A DNA stretch of 8,501 bases from an uncultured Holophagaceae bacterium (GCA_903919165.1 CAIXHJ010000281.1:1-8501), one strand, 5' to 3'. Counted from the first letter of the stretch, positions 1-6,281 are shown. Numbers and translations are program-made. The notes: generated by a model not told the origin, from the sequence alone.

Positions 1-729
1 CCCCAGGGTCCGGGCGAAGCGACGACCCAGATCCGCCCAGGTCACTGCCTCCAGGTTCACCAGGGGGATGATTTCGCCCGAAGGCACAGGCGCCTCGGCC
101 GCGCGGAGCAACCCCTCGGCCAGGTCCGGCGCGAAGATGATGGAGTAGTGGCGCTCCCTATGCCCGGGGATGGGCACCAGGCCCCACTTGGCGAGGCGGA
201 AGACGCTCAGCACATCCCGATCCCTGGGCCCGAAGACCACTGGTGGGCGCAGGATGACGCAGGGAAGTCCCGAAGCCCGTACCACCCGCTCGGCCTCTAG
301 TTTGCTTCGGCCATACCAGGTGAGGGGGCAGGGTGGGTCCGCTTCGGTCAGGGGTTTGGCCCCACCGGTACTGGGTCCCGCGGCGGCGAGGCTGGACACC
401 AGCAGGAATCGGCGCAGCTCCGGGGCGTGGGTCGCACAGGCCTCCGTAAGCCGCCGGGTGCCATCCCGGTTCACCCCCATCAGATCCGCCTCGCAAAAGC
501 CCTTCACTTTGCCCGCCAGATGGAACACCCAGTGCACCCCCCGCAGGGCCTCGGACAGATCCAGGGGCCCGAGGAGATCGCCGCGGAAGACGTCCACCTT
601 CAGGCCGGACAGAGTGGACAGATCGCTGCCCGCCCTGGCCAGCACCCGCACCTGGTGCCCCTCCGCAACCAGCCATTGGCAGAGGTGGGAACCGATGAAG
701 CCGTGCCCCCCGGTGACCAGTGCCAGCAT
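1..729 (-). CDS. cerR: NAD(P)-dependent SDR/epimerase, probable ceramide reductase (3' end cut off)
   Basis: The minus frame is open from the ATG at 729-727 to the window edge (243 residues seen, C-terminus missing). It is an extended short-chain dehydrogenase/epimerase: the Rossmann motif TGGHGFIG lies at residues 6-13, a FHLAG strand at 69-73, the serine pair LVSS at 110-113 and the catalytic pair YGRSK (Tyr139, Lys143), followed by the RPPVVFGPRD stretch (161-170) typical of the family. No signal peptide or membrane segment is seen. It lies downstream of a serine-palmitoyltransferase-like gene and a GNAT acyltransferase, the context of Caulobacter CerR, which reduces the 3-oxo group of the N-acylated intermediate to give ceramide. 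The family is certain. The substrate is inferred from context, and a sugar epimerase or another lipid ketoreductase remains possible. The start is set by an AGGAGG site six bases upstream. Confidence 0.8.
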   Translation of the reverse strand, partial: MLALVTGGHGFIGSHLCQWLVAEGHQVRVLARAGSDLSTLSGLKVDVFRGDLLGPLDLSEALRGVHWVFHLAGKVKGFCEADLMGVNRDGTRRLTEACATHAPELRRFLLVSSLAAAGPSTGGAKPLTEADPPCPLTWYGRSKLEAERVVRASGLPCVILRPPVVFGPRDRDVLSVFRLAKWGLVPIPGHRERHYSIIFAPDLAEGLLRAAEAPVPSGEIIPLVNLEAVTWADLGRRFARTLG

Positions 730-735
730 GGACAG

Positions 736-741
736 CCTCCT
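736..741 (-). promoter_or_regulatory. Shine-Dalgarno site of the SDR/cerR gene
   Basis: The minus strand reads AGGAGG with a 6-nt spacer to the ATG at 729-727, which fixes the start of the reductase. The site directly abuts the left end of the putative mobile element: the TAG of the element's terminal CTAG shares its A and G with the site (CTAGGAGG). Confidence 0.8.
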
Positions 742-793
742 AGTGTGCTGGCCCTGAAATAACGGGGTTAACGTCGGGAAGGGCCAGCACACT
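742..793. repeat. left-end inverted repeat of the element
   Basis: A perfect 14-bp inverted repeat: AGTGTGCTGGCCCT at 742-755 and its complement at 780-793, with a 24-nt loop that contains the GTTAAC palindrome. It shares the AGTGTGNTGKCYC core with the right-end pair. There is no T-run after it on either strand, so it is not a typical intrinsic terminator. Confidence 0.85.
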
Positions 794-854
794 TCCCCCA
801 GCCAACGCTTGCGTTGTCTGGGATCTATGGTCATCGGGGCATGGCCCCCCTGGC

Positions 855-880
855 GATCTGGCACGCATGCGTGCCGGATC
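855..880. repeat. 26-bp near-perfect palindrome
   Basis: The central 16 bases, GGCACGCATGCGTGCC (860-875), are a perfect palindrome. Five further base pairs extend it on each side to GATC ends, with only the T859/G876 position not Watson-Crick. It could form a cruciform or RNA hairpin or bind a dimeric protein. No T-run follows on either strand, so I do not call it a terminator. It lies inside the putative mobile element. Confidence 0.85.
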
Positions 881-981
881 TGTCACCCCTTTGGGGGCAC
901 TGCCCTCCAGGTATCGCGCACAGGGCGTGCTCCCGCTCGAGAGTGCTCGCGGACCTGAAGCCTCCCCCCAAACCCCTGCCA

Positions 982-1034
982 AGTGTGTTGTCTCAGCGTG
1001 GAGGATGATCCGAGCTCTCGCGGGACACCACACT
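982..1034. repeat. right-end inverted repeat of the element
   Basis: AGTGTGTTGTCTC on the plus strand (982-994) faces AGTGTGGTGTCCC on the minus strand (1034-1022). The arms pair at 10 of the outer 11 positions with a 27-nt spacer, almost the same geometry as the left-end pair (26 nt between the same 13-base cores). It overlaps the last codon (the stop) of the acyltransferase gene. Confidence 0.75.
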
Positions 1035-2154
1035 AGATGGCTCGGTCGTACACGCGATAGGTCTTGGTGCGGTGGGCGCCAAGGCGGTCCAGATGGGCCA
1101 GCATGGGCATGTTGTCCTCCAGGATCCAGCCCAGTTCAGAACCGTCGAACCCCAGCTTCCTGGCCTGGACGGAAAGGTGATGCACGAGGAAGGCATCCAC
1201 GCCCTGTCGGCGGAACGGGGGTAGCACGCCCATGGCCACGGTGCGGAGGCGGCGGCAGCCCTGCACCTTGAGTTTCCACAGGATGCGGAGCAGGCCGAAG
1301 GGGAGCAGGCGACCCTTGGCAAGCTTGATGGCCTCGTGTGCGTCCGGCACGGCGATGAGGAACCCCGCAGGCGTCCCATCAACCTCGGCGACGAAGGCGA
1401 GGCGCGGATTGATCAGGGGTTTGAGTTCCTTGGCGATGAAGGCCAGTTCGCGATCTGTCCAAGGCACGAAGCCCCAGTTGTTCACCCACGCGACGTTGTA
1501 AGTGCTGCGGACAAACTCCAGTTCCAGGGTCCACTTTGCGAGGTCCACGGGCCGGATCTTGAACTGGCCACTCTCCTGGAGCCGCTGGGCCATGGCGTCG
1601 AACTGGCCATGGTAGTCCTTTACCGCCATGTAGTAGGCGTAGAGGTCCTTGGCCTTGGTGAATCCGGCGGCCTCGAACTGTTGGCCGTAATAGGGCGGAT
1701 TGTAGGGCATGAGGATGGCCGGATCGTCGTCGAAACCATCCACCAGCAGACCCACCACATCGTTGGTGGTTAGGTTCACAGGGCCGCGAAGCACAGACTT
1801 GCCTTCCGCCTTCATCCAGGCACAGGCGGCGTCGAAGAGGGCGTTGGCCACGGCCTGGTCGGGGATGGCTTCATAGAGGCCGAAGAAGCCCACGTGGGTC
1901 TCATCCGGGTGGAACTTCCCATAGCGGTCGTTGCGCACGGCCGCGATGGTGCCCACCACCTCGCCATCCCGGCGGGCCAGGAAGGGCTGTACCTTGGCGT
2001 ATTCGAAGACCGGATTCCGTCGGGGATCCAGGAATTCCCTCCGCTCAAGGAGCAGCGGTGGAACCCAGTGGGGCTCGTGCTGGTGCAGGCGGAAGGGGAA
2101 TCGGATGAACGGCTCCACATCGGCAACCGGATCGACACGGAGTCCCTCGTTCAT
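1033..2154 (-). CDS. bcerS: GNAT-fold acyltransferase, probable bacterial ceramide synthase
   Basis: A 373-residue cytosolic protein. The C-terminal half carries a GNAT fold: a strand LAFVAEVDGTPAGFLIAVPD at residues 252-271, the acyl-CoA pyrophosphate loop in VAMGVLPPFRRQGVDAF (306-322, R/QxxG-type RRQGVDA), and a tail ELGWILEDNMPMLAHLDRLG resembling motif B. The N-terminal half has aromatic-rich stretches (PHWVPP, NPPYYGQQFEAAGF) seen in long GNAT proteins of this group. In Caulobacter a GNAT-family enzyme, bCerS, N-acylates 3-oxosphinganine; this family plus position right after an Spt-like gene is the basis for the call. The reading frame is open 64 codons further upstream, but ATG 2154 is chosen because it overlaps the spt stop as ATGA, a sign of translational coupling, and because the upstream residues are an Arg/Pro-rich antisense-like stretch. 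Acyl chain preference cannot be read from sequence. Confidence 0.75.
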   Translation of the reverse strand: MNEGLRVDPVADVEPFIRFPFRLHQHEPHWVPPLLLERREFLDPRRNPVFEYAKVQPFLARRDGEVVGTIAAVRNDRYGKFHPDETHVGFFGLYEAIPDQAVANALFDAACAWMKAEGKSVLRGPVNLTTNDVVGLLVDGFDDDPAILMPYNPPYYGQQFEAAGFTKAKDLYAYYMAVKDYHGQFDAMAQRLQESGQFKIRPVDLAKWTLELEFVRSTYNVAWVNNWGFVPWTDRELAFIAKELKPLINPRLAFVAEVDGTPAGFLIAVPDAHEAIKLAKGRLLPFGLLRILWKLKVQGCRRLRTVAMGVLPPFRRQGVDAFLVHHLSVQARKLGFDGSELGWILEDNMPMLAHLDRLGAHRTKTYRVYDRAI

Positions 2155-3404
2155 ACGTGCCTGTCGAGGATATGGAGTTGATGGCCGACGGCCTCGAAGA
2201 CCTCCAGGGCATGGGTGAGCTGGTCGCGGGTGTGGCCGGCGGTTACGGAGATGCGGATGAGGCTCCGATGGGCCGGCACACCGGGCGGCACCACGGGATT
2301 CACAAAGATCCCCTTGTCCTGGAGCAGACGCCAGGCCTGGAGGCAACGGTCAAAGTCGCCGATCACCACCGGGATCACCGGCGAGACACTGGCACCCGTA
2401 TCGAAGCCGAGGTCCACCAGACCCTGCTTCAGGAAATGGGTGTTATCCCACAGGCGCTGGATGCGCTCCGGCTCGGCCTCCATCACCTCCAGGGCACCGA
2501 GCACCGCGCCCACGCTGGCCGGGGAGGCGGAGGCGGAGAACAGGAAGGGGCGGGCATTGTGCATGAAGTAGTTGATGGCCCGCTCACTGCCAGCGATGAA
2601 GCCCCCAATGGCGCCCAGGGACTTGGAGAAGGTGCCCATGATGAGGTCCACCTCGTCCGTAAGGCCAAAATGGGCCACCGTCCCCGATCCGCCCGGCCCG
2701 AACACCCCCAGGCCGTGGGCATCGTCCAGCATCACCTGCGCCCCATAGGTCTTGGCGAGGCGAACGATCTCCGGCAGGTTGCACACATCCCCTTCCATGG
2801 AGAACACGCCTTCTGTGATCACCAGGGCAGGGGCCCCCGGAGGAAGTCCGGAGAGTGTGGCCTCCAGGTCTTCCATGTCGTTGTGGTTGAAGCGGTGCAG
2901 GGTGCCAGGGGACAGCCCCGCACCATCGAGGATGCAGGCGTGGATGTACTTGTCCGCGACGATGTACTCTCCCCGTTGCACCAGGCTGGAGACCACGCCC
3001 TGGTTAGTCTGGAAGCCCGTGGGGAAGACCAGGGCGGCCTCCTTGCCCACCAGTGCCGCCAGCCGCCGTTCCAGCTCCACGTGGATGGGCAGGGTACCAT
3101 TGAGGACCCTGGAACCCGCACAACCAGTGCCGTACCGCTGGATGGCCTCTACGGCCCGGGCCTTCACATGGGGATGGCTGGTGAGTTCCAAGTAGGAATT
3201 GGAGCCCAGCATCAGCATGGGGCGCCCGTCTACCACCACCTCCGTGGCCTGACCAGTCTCGATAACCCGCAGATAGGGATAGAGGCCCACAGCCTTCAGC
3301 TCATCGGCGCGAGTGAAGGCCACGCATTTGTCCAGGATGCTGGTGCGATGGTCGTTTGCGTGACAGGCTGCGACGGGGGCCAGCGGCTCAGGTCGGATGG
3401 GCAT
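2151..3404 (-). CDS. spt: serine palmitoyltransferase-like alpha-oxoamine synthase
   Basis: A 417-residue PLP enzyme of fold type I, alpha-oxoamine synthase family. Visible elements: YGTGCAGSRVLNGT (residues 91-104), FPTGFQTNQGV (127-137), the PLP-stacking His155 in DKYIHACILDG, LDDAHG with Asp227 and His230, and the Schiff-base lysine Lys261 in GTFSKSLGAIGGF. The GSRVLNGT block resembles the GSRMLNGT of Sphingomonas SPT rather than the corresponding segments of 2-amino-3-ketobutyrate ligase (Kbl) or BioF. The expected reaction is serine plus an acyl thioester to 3-oxosphinganine, CO2 and the free thiol carrier, the first step of sphingolipid synthesis. The following GNAT and SDR genes support this over Kbl or BioF. 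A GAGGAG site 5 nt upstream supports the ATG at 3404. The length is close to the family norm with a short extra N-terminus. It is cytosolic, with no membrane segment. Confidence 0.85.
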   Translation of the reverse strand: MPIRPEPLAPVAACHANDHRTSILDKCVAFTRADELKAVGLYPYLRVIETGQATEVVVDGRPMLMLGSNSYLELTSHPHVKARAVEAIQRYGTGCAGSRVLNGTLPIHVELERRLAALVGKEAALVFPTGFQTNQGVVSSLVQRGEYIVADKYIHACILDGAGLSPGTLHRFNHNDMEDLEATLSGLPPGAPALVITEGVFSMEGDVCNLPEIVRLAKTYGAQVMLDDAHGLGVFGPGGSGTVAHFGLTDEVDLIMGTFSKSLGAIGGFIAGSERAINYFMHNARPFLFSASASPASVGAVLGALEVMEAEPERIQRLWDNTHFLKQGLVDLGFDTGASVSPVIPVVIGDFDRCLQAWRLLQDKGIFVNPVVPPGVPAHRSLIRISVTAGHTRDQLTHALEVFEAVGHQLHILDRHV

Positions 3405-3409
3405 GGGCG

Positions 3410-3415
3410 CTCCTC
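3410..3415 (-). promoter_or_regulatory. Shine-Dalgarno site of spt
   Basis: The minus strand reads GAGGAG, five bases before the ATG at 3404, which supports that start. The 98-nt gap between folE and spt shows no clear terminator and no convincing promoter, so read-through from folE is possible. Confidence 0.7.
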
Positions 3416-3502
3416 TTCACTAGATTGAACCCCGGAAGGTGCGGAATGGAAGTAGAGAATTCACACCCGGCGGGACACAGCCGACTGGAATCCGGAGCAC
3501 GC

Positions 3503-4069
3503 CTACCTGAATGAACCCGGCGGATCCGCTTCCCAACGCCCGCCCAGGAGAGTGGTTTTCACCGGTACCCCTGGGGTTTTCACGCCTCGATGGCCCATGC
3601 ATGTGTGGATAGCGACCAGTTGGACGCCCCAGGCAGCAGGGCGCAGATGCTGCTGGAGGGCCGCCGCGATCTGATGGGCCATGCGCTCTTGCACCTGCAG
3701 TCGCCAGGCATAGGCCTGCACCACGCGCACGAGCTTGCTGAGACCCACGGTGCCTCCTTCCCCGGGTAGGTAGCCGATGGTGGCGTGGCCTTCAAAGGGG
3801 GCCAAGTGGTGCTCGCAGGTGCTGACGAAGGGGATGCGGTCGAGGATGATGGGCACTGGCGCCAGGTCGCCGGGCAGTGGTTTCAGTTCGGCCGAGAGAT
3901 CCACCCCGTAACCCGCCAGCCGCTCGCCCCAGAAATCGGTCACCCGGGTCGGCGTGTCCTTCAGTTCGGGTCCTTCCGGATCCAGTCCGAAGCTGCGCAG
4001 GAGTGCGCGGACAGCTTCCTCGGACGCGGCTCGATCGAGAGGAAAGGCGGGCTGGTCGGTCATGGTCAC
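3503..4069 (-). CDS. folE: GTP cyclohydrolase I
   Basis: A 188-residue type I GTP cyclohydrolase, which converts GTP to 7,8-dihydroneopterin triphosphate, the entry to tetrahydrofolate (and related pterin) synthesis. Zinc and catalytic residues are in place: STCEHHLAPF gives Cys85, His87 and His88, and HTCMGHRGV gives Cys157. GLSKLVRVVQAYAWRLQVQERM (109-130) is the conserved helix, with the QVQER motif. The C-terminus ends in DPPGSFR, about ten residues shorter than the usual DPxTRxEFL-type tail, but the catalytic core is complete. The start is GTG 4069, with a weak AAGGCG 9 nt upstream; ATG at 4063 (two codons in) is the alternative. It is divergent from purM and followed by spt after 98 nt on the same strand. 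The link to sphingolipid genes may be only positional. Confidence 0.93.
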   Translation of the reverse strand: MTMTDQPAFPLDRAASEEAVRALLRSFGLDPEGPELKDTPTRVTDFWGERLAGYGVDLSAELKPLPGDLAPVPIILDRIPFVSTCEHHLAPFEGHATIGYLPGEGGTVGLSKLVRVVQAYAWRLQVQERMAHQIAAALQQHLRPAAWGVQLVAIHTCMGHRGVKTPGVPVKTTLLGGRWEADPPGSFR

Positions 4070-4084
4070 GCCAGTTTACGCCTT

Positions 4085-4111
4085 TGATCGCCTGGGATCA
4101 TGAGGCGATCA
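4085..4111. promoter_or_regulatory. 27-bp dyad in the folE/purM divergent region
   Basis: A perfect 9-bp inverted repeat, TGATCGCCT (4085-4093) and AGGCGATCA (4103-4111), with a 9-nt spacer. It starts 16 bases upstream of the folE start codon in the shared 147-bp region, where a dimeric regulator could act on both genes. No T-run follows, so it is not a terminator. The binding protein is unknown. Confidence 0.55.
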
Positions 4112-4207
4112 GGTAAGGAGGTCCCCGGCACCATTAGAGACAGGCCTTCTCAGGTGCAAGGATTCGAATCAGACAGACAAGCCCCCTGTGGGATCATGGT
4201 GGATTCT

Positions 4208-4212
4208 GGAGG
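4208..4212 (+). promoter_or_regulatory. Shine-Dalgarno site deciding the purM start
   Basis: GGAGG lies 4 nt before ATG 4217 but only 1 nt before ATG 4214, so the second of the two adjacent ATG codons is the better start. Confidence 0.65.
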
Positions 4213-4216
4213 GATG

Positions 4217-5251
4217 ATGAGCGAGAAGGTCAGCTACGCGTCCAGCGGCGTGGACATCAACCGCCAGGACGAGGCGCTCCGCCGCATCAAACCCCACGTG
4301 AAGGCCACCAGGACTCCCGGAGTTCGCAGCGACATCGGCCTTTTCGGCGGGCTTTTCGACGCCCGGTTCCCGGAGACGAAGCCCATCCTCGTCAGCAGTA
4401 TGGACGGCGTGGGTACCAAGATGAAGGTCGCCCGGCGAGCTGGCATCTGGGACACGGTAGGCCAGGATCTGGTGAATCACTGCATCAACGACATTCTGGT
4501 CCAGGGTGCACGGCCCCTCTTCTTCCTGGACTACATCGCCGCCCAGCGGCTGGAGCCGGAGATCATCGAACAGATCGTGAAGGGCATGGCCATGGCCTGC
4601 AAGGCGTCAGGCAGCGCCCTGATCGGAGGGGAACTGGCTGAGATGCCGGGCGTTTACGCCGAGGGGGAAGTGGACGTGGCCGGTACCATCGTGGGCGTGG
4701 TGGATGAGGCGGACCTGCTGCCCTGTCTCGAGGCCATGGCCGCAGGCGACGTGCTCATCGGCCTGCCCAGTTCGGGCCTGCACACCAACGGTTATTCGCT
4801 GGCCCGCAAAGTCTGCTTCGAGCTGGAGAAGCTGGATGTGAACGACCCCCTGCCCGGAACATCCCAGACCGTGGCCCAGGCCCTCCTTGCCATCCACCGC
4901 AGCTACCTGGCACCGGTCATGCCACTGGTGAAGGCGGGCAAGCTGGTGGCCATGGCCCACATCACGGGCGGCGGCCTCACCGACAACATCCCTCGAGTGC
5001 TTCCGAAAGCCCTTGATGCAGAAATCGACACCACGAGCTGGCAGATCCCGGCCCTTTTCCACTTCCTCATGGCGAAGGGCGGTCTGGGCATCGACGATGC
5101 CCGCCAGGCCCTGAATCTGGGCGTGGGCATGGTGTTGGTGGTGAAGGCTGACAAGGTCGACGGAGTGCTTGCCGACCTTCACGCCGCCGAAGAGCCCGCC
5201 TGGGTTCTGGGGCGCCTGGTGAAGGGTTCAGGCATTGTCCGCTACCGGTAG
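4217..5251 (+). CDS. purM: phosphoribosylformylglycinamidine cyclo-ligase (AIR synthetase)
   Basis: A 344-residue cytosolic enzyme of de novo purine synthesis that closes FGAM to AIR with ATP. Recognisable blocks in order: VSYASSGVDI at the N-terminus, SSMDGVGTKMKVA (nucleotide-binding loop), GQDLVNHCINDILVQGARPLFFLDY, LIGGELAEMPGVY, and IGLPSSGLHTNGYSLARK, then AHITGGGLTDNIPRVLP and the C-terminal NLGVGMVLVV. Length equals that of the E. coli enzyme (345). The frame is open 39 codons upstream, but those residues do not resemble PurM and the GGAGG site favours ATG 4217. It is not followed by purN as often seen; instead a membrane acyltransferase gene overlaps its last 17 nt. It is divergent from folE with a shared dyad between them. 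Confidence 0.95.
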   Translation: MSEKVSYASSGVDINRQDEALRRIKPHVKATRTPGVRSDIGLFGGLFDARFPETKPILVSSMDGVGTKMKVARRAGIWDTVGQDLVNHCINDILVQGARPLFFLDYIAAQRLEPEIIEQIVKGMAMACKASGSALIGGELAEMPGVYAEGEVDVAGTIVGVVDEADLLPCLEAMAAGDVLIGLPSSGLHTNGYSLARKVCFELEKLDVNDPLPGTSQTVAQALLAIHRSYLAPVMPLVKAGKLVAMAHITGGGLTDNIPRVLPKALDAEIDTTSWQIPALFHFLMAKGGLGIDDARQALNLGVGMVLVVKADKVDGVLADLHAAEEPAWVLGRLVKGSGIVRYR

Positions 5252-6281
5252 GCCCGCCCCCCGCCTTGGCCTCCTGGATCCCCTCCGGGGCATCCTGGTG
5301 CTCTGCGTGGCGGTGTATCACTTGAGTGTGTGGTTCGATTTGTCGCGGTCAGGTTCGGGCGTGAACATGGCCACAGCGAAGCTAGGGAACTACAGCGTAT
5401 CGGCCTTCTTCGTGTTGAGTGGGTTCCTGCTGTTCCGCACTTCAACCTGGTCGCGCATCCGGAAGGAGGGCCTGGGCCGATTCTGGCTGCGGCGCTTCCT
5501 GCGGTTGGCCCCCGTGTTCTACCTGGCCTGCGCGATGAACCTTGCCTTCCACCTGGGCATGGGGCCAGAGCCCTCCTGGCGATTCGTCCTGGAGAACCTC
5601 ACCTTCACCTTCGGCGCCATTCATCCCAACCATGCCCTGGTGACCGGTGGCTGGTACGTGGGCCTGGTGGCTCTGCTCTATTTCACGTACCCGGCGCTGG
5701 CCTGGGCACGGGAGCAGGGCGGCCTCTGGTTTTTAGGGGCGTTGGCTATCGGGCTGTGGCTCTGGAGCATGCCTCTCACGCTGCACGGCGTCATGGATCA
5801 GGCGCAGTTGAACCGCTTCCACACCTATGTGCTGGCCCCCAACCAACTCTTCCTCATGGCCTGGGGCGGGCTGGTGGCGGGACTCCACGCCGCCACAGAG
5901 GAGCGTCTCGATCCCAAGACCGCCCTGCTTCTGGCCCTGCCCCTGATTTGGCTGCTGTTGCGCCCCTCGCCCCGGTTTTTCGATCACCTCACCGCCCTGA
6001 CGGGCTGGCTCCGGTACGGTTATTTGCTGGTCGTCACCATCCTGGTGGCGGTTGCCGCCTTCACGCAGAATGGCGAACCCGGATGGTTCGGGAAAATCTT
6101 CGCGCGGCTGGGTGACTGGAGCTTCGGCCTCTACCTGCTCCATCCTTTCACCATGAAGCTGGTGGCGCCTCATGTTTCAGGTGGCCTGGGTTTCAGCCTG
6201 TCGCTGGGATTGGCGATCCTCGCTGCGGCGGTAGTGCACCGCTGGATCGAGGAACCCATGGGGCGGATGGGGCGGGACTGA
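5235..6281 (+). CDS. acyltransferase family 3 (OafA/YrhL-type) integral membrane protein
   Basis: 348 residues, very hydrophobic, with roughly ten membrane segments. The first holds LDPLRGILVLCVAVYH (residues 14-29) with the conserved Arg18 and His29 of acyltransferase-3 proteins. SVSAFFVLSGFLLFR (54-68) and RFWLRRFLRLAP (82-93) are further hallmarks, and the C-terminus has FGLYLLHP (297-304) and HRWIEEPMG. Such proteins O-acylate surface sugars or lipids, taking acyl groups across the inner membrane; the substrate here is unknown. The usual W-S-L-x-x-E segment reads GGWYVGLVALLYF, without the glutamate. The start is TTG 5235, overlapping purM by 17 nt, with an AAGGG site 8 nt upstream. No ATG or GTG lies between it and the essential LDPLRG motif in this frame. 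Translation is probably coupled to purM. Its stop abuts the stop of the opposite gene. Confidence 0.85.
   Translation: MSATGRPAPRLGLLDPLRGILVLCVAVYHLSVWFDLSRSGSGVNMATAKLGNYSVSAFFVLSGFLLFRTSTWSRIRKEGLGRFWLRRFLRLAPVFYLACAMNLAFHLGMGPEPSWRFVLENLTFTFGAIHPNHALVTGGWYVGLVALLYFTYPALAWAREQGGLWFLGALAIGLWLWSMPLTLHGVMDQAQLNRFHTYVLAPNQLFLMAWGGLVAGLHAATEERLDPKTALLLALPLIWLLLRPSPRFFDHLTALTGWLRYGYLLVVTILVAVAAFTQNGEPGWFGKIFARLGDWSFGLYLLHPFTMKLVAPHVSGGLGFSLSLGLAILAAAVVHRWIEEPMGRMGRD

Larger units (their letters stand above)
740..1036. mobile_element. putative MITE-like non-autonomous element between acyltransferase and reductase genes
   Basis: This is the only gap of about 300 bases without a gene, and it has internal structure. 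Its outer 15 bases match as inverted repeats at 13 of 15 positions: CTAGTGTGCTGGCCC reading in from 740, and CTAGTGTGGTGTCCC reading in from 1036 on the minus strand. CTAG stands at both ends and could be a 4-bp target duplication; it also fits the YTAR-type targets recalled for IS5/IS701-like elements. Each end is itself an inverted repeat of about 52 bp (742-793 and 982-1034), and the middle holds a near-perfect 26-bp palindrome plus smaller hairpins. No credible coding frame lies inside. The right-hand CTAG supplies the TAG stop of the acyltransferase gene. Mobility is inferred, since only one copy is visible. A composite regulatory palindrome is the alternative. Confidence 0.55.

Noticed and set aside
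170..762. Plus-strand open frames of 111-195 codons at the left end
   Set aside because: They are antisense to the SDR gene, which has clear TGGxGFIG and YxxxK motifs; their translations look like shadow sequence.
886..896. CCCC-TTT-GGGG hairpin as intrinsic terminator
   Set aside because: The stem is only 4 bp and no T-run follows on either strand.
814..1008. Small open frame inside the 740-1036 element (64 codons)
   Set aside because: No Shine-Dalgarno site or recognisable motif; it runs across the palindromes, so it is more likely chance than a transposase or small protein.
2155..2346. 64-codon N-terminal extension of the GNAT acyltransferase
   Set aside because: The extension is an Arg/Pro-rich shadow of the spt 3' end, and the ATGA overlap at 2151-2154 gives a better start.
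2157..3428. 423-codon plus-strand open frame opposite spt
   Set aside because: It lies wholly antisense to a gene with full SPT motifs; its translation is His/Gly/Gln-rich with no recognisable motif. Long antisense frames are common in GC-rich DNA.
4158..4170. TTCGAATC resembling a tRNA T-loop
   Set aside because: No T-stem, anticodon arm or acceptor pairing surrounds it; it is just the 10-bp palindrome GATTCGAATC.
4100..4216. 39-codon N-terminal extension of PurM from ATG 4100
   Set aside because: The residues do not resemble PurM, the start lies within the dyad, and GGAGG is positioned for ATG 4217.
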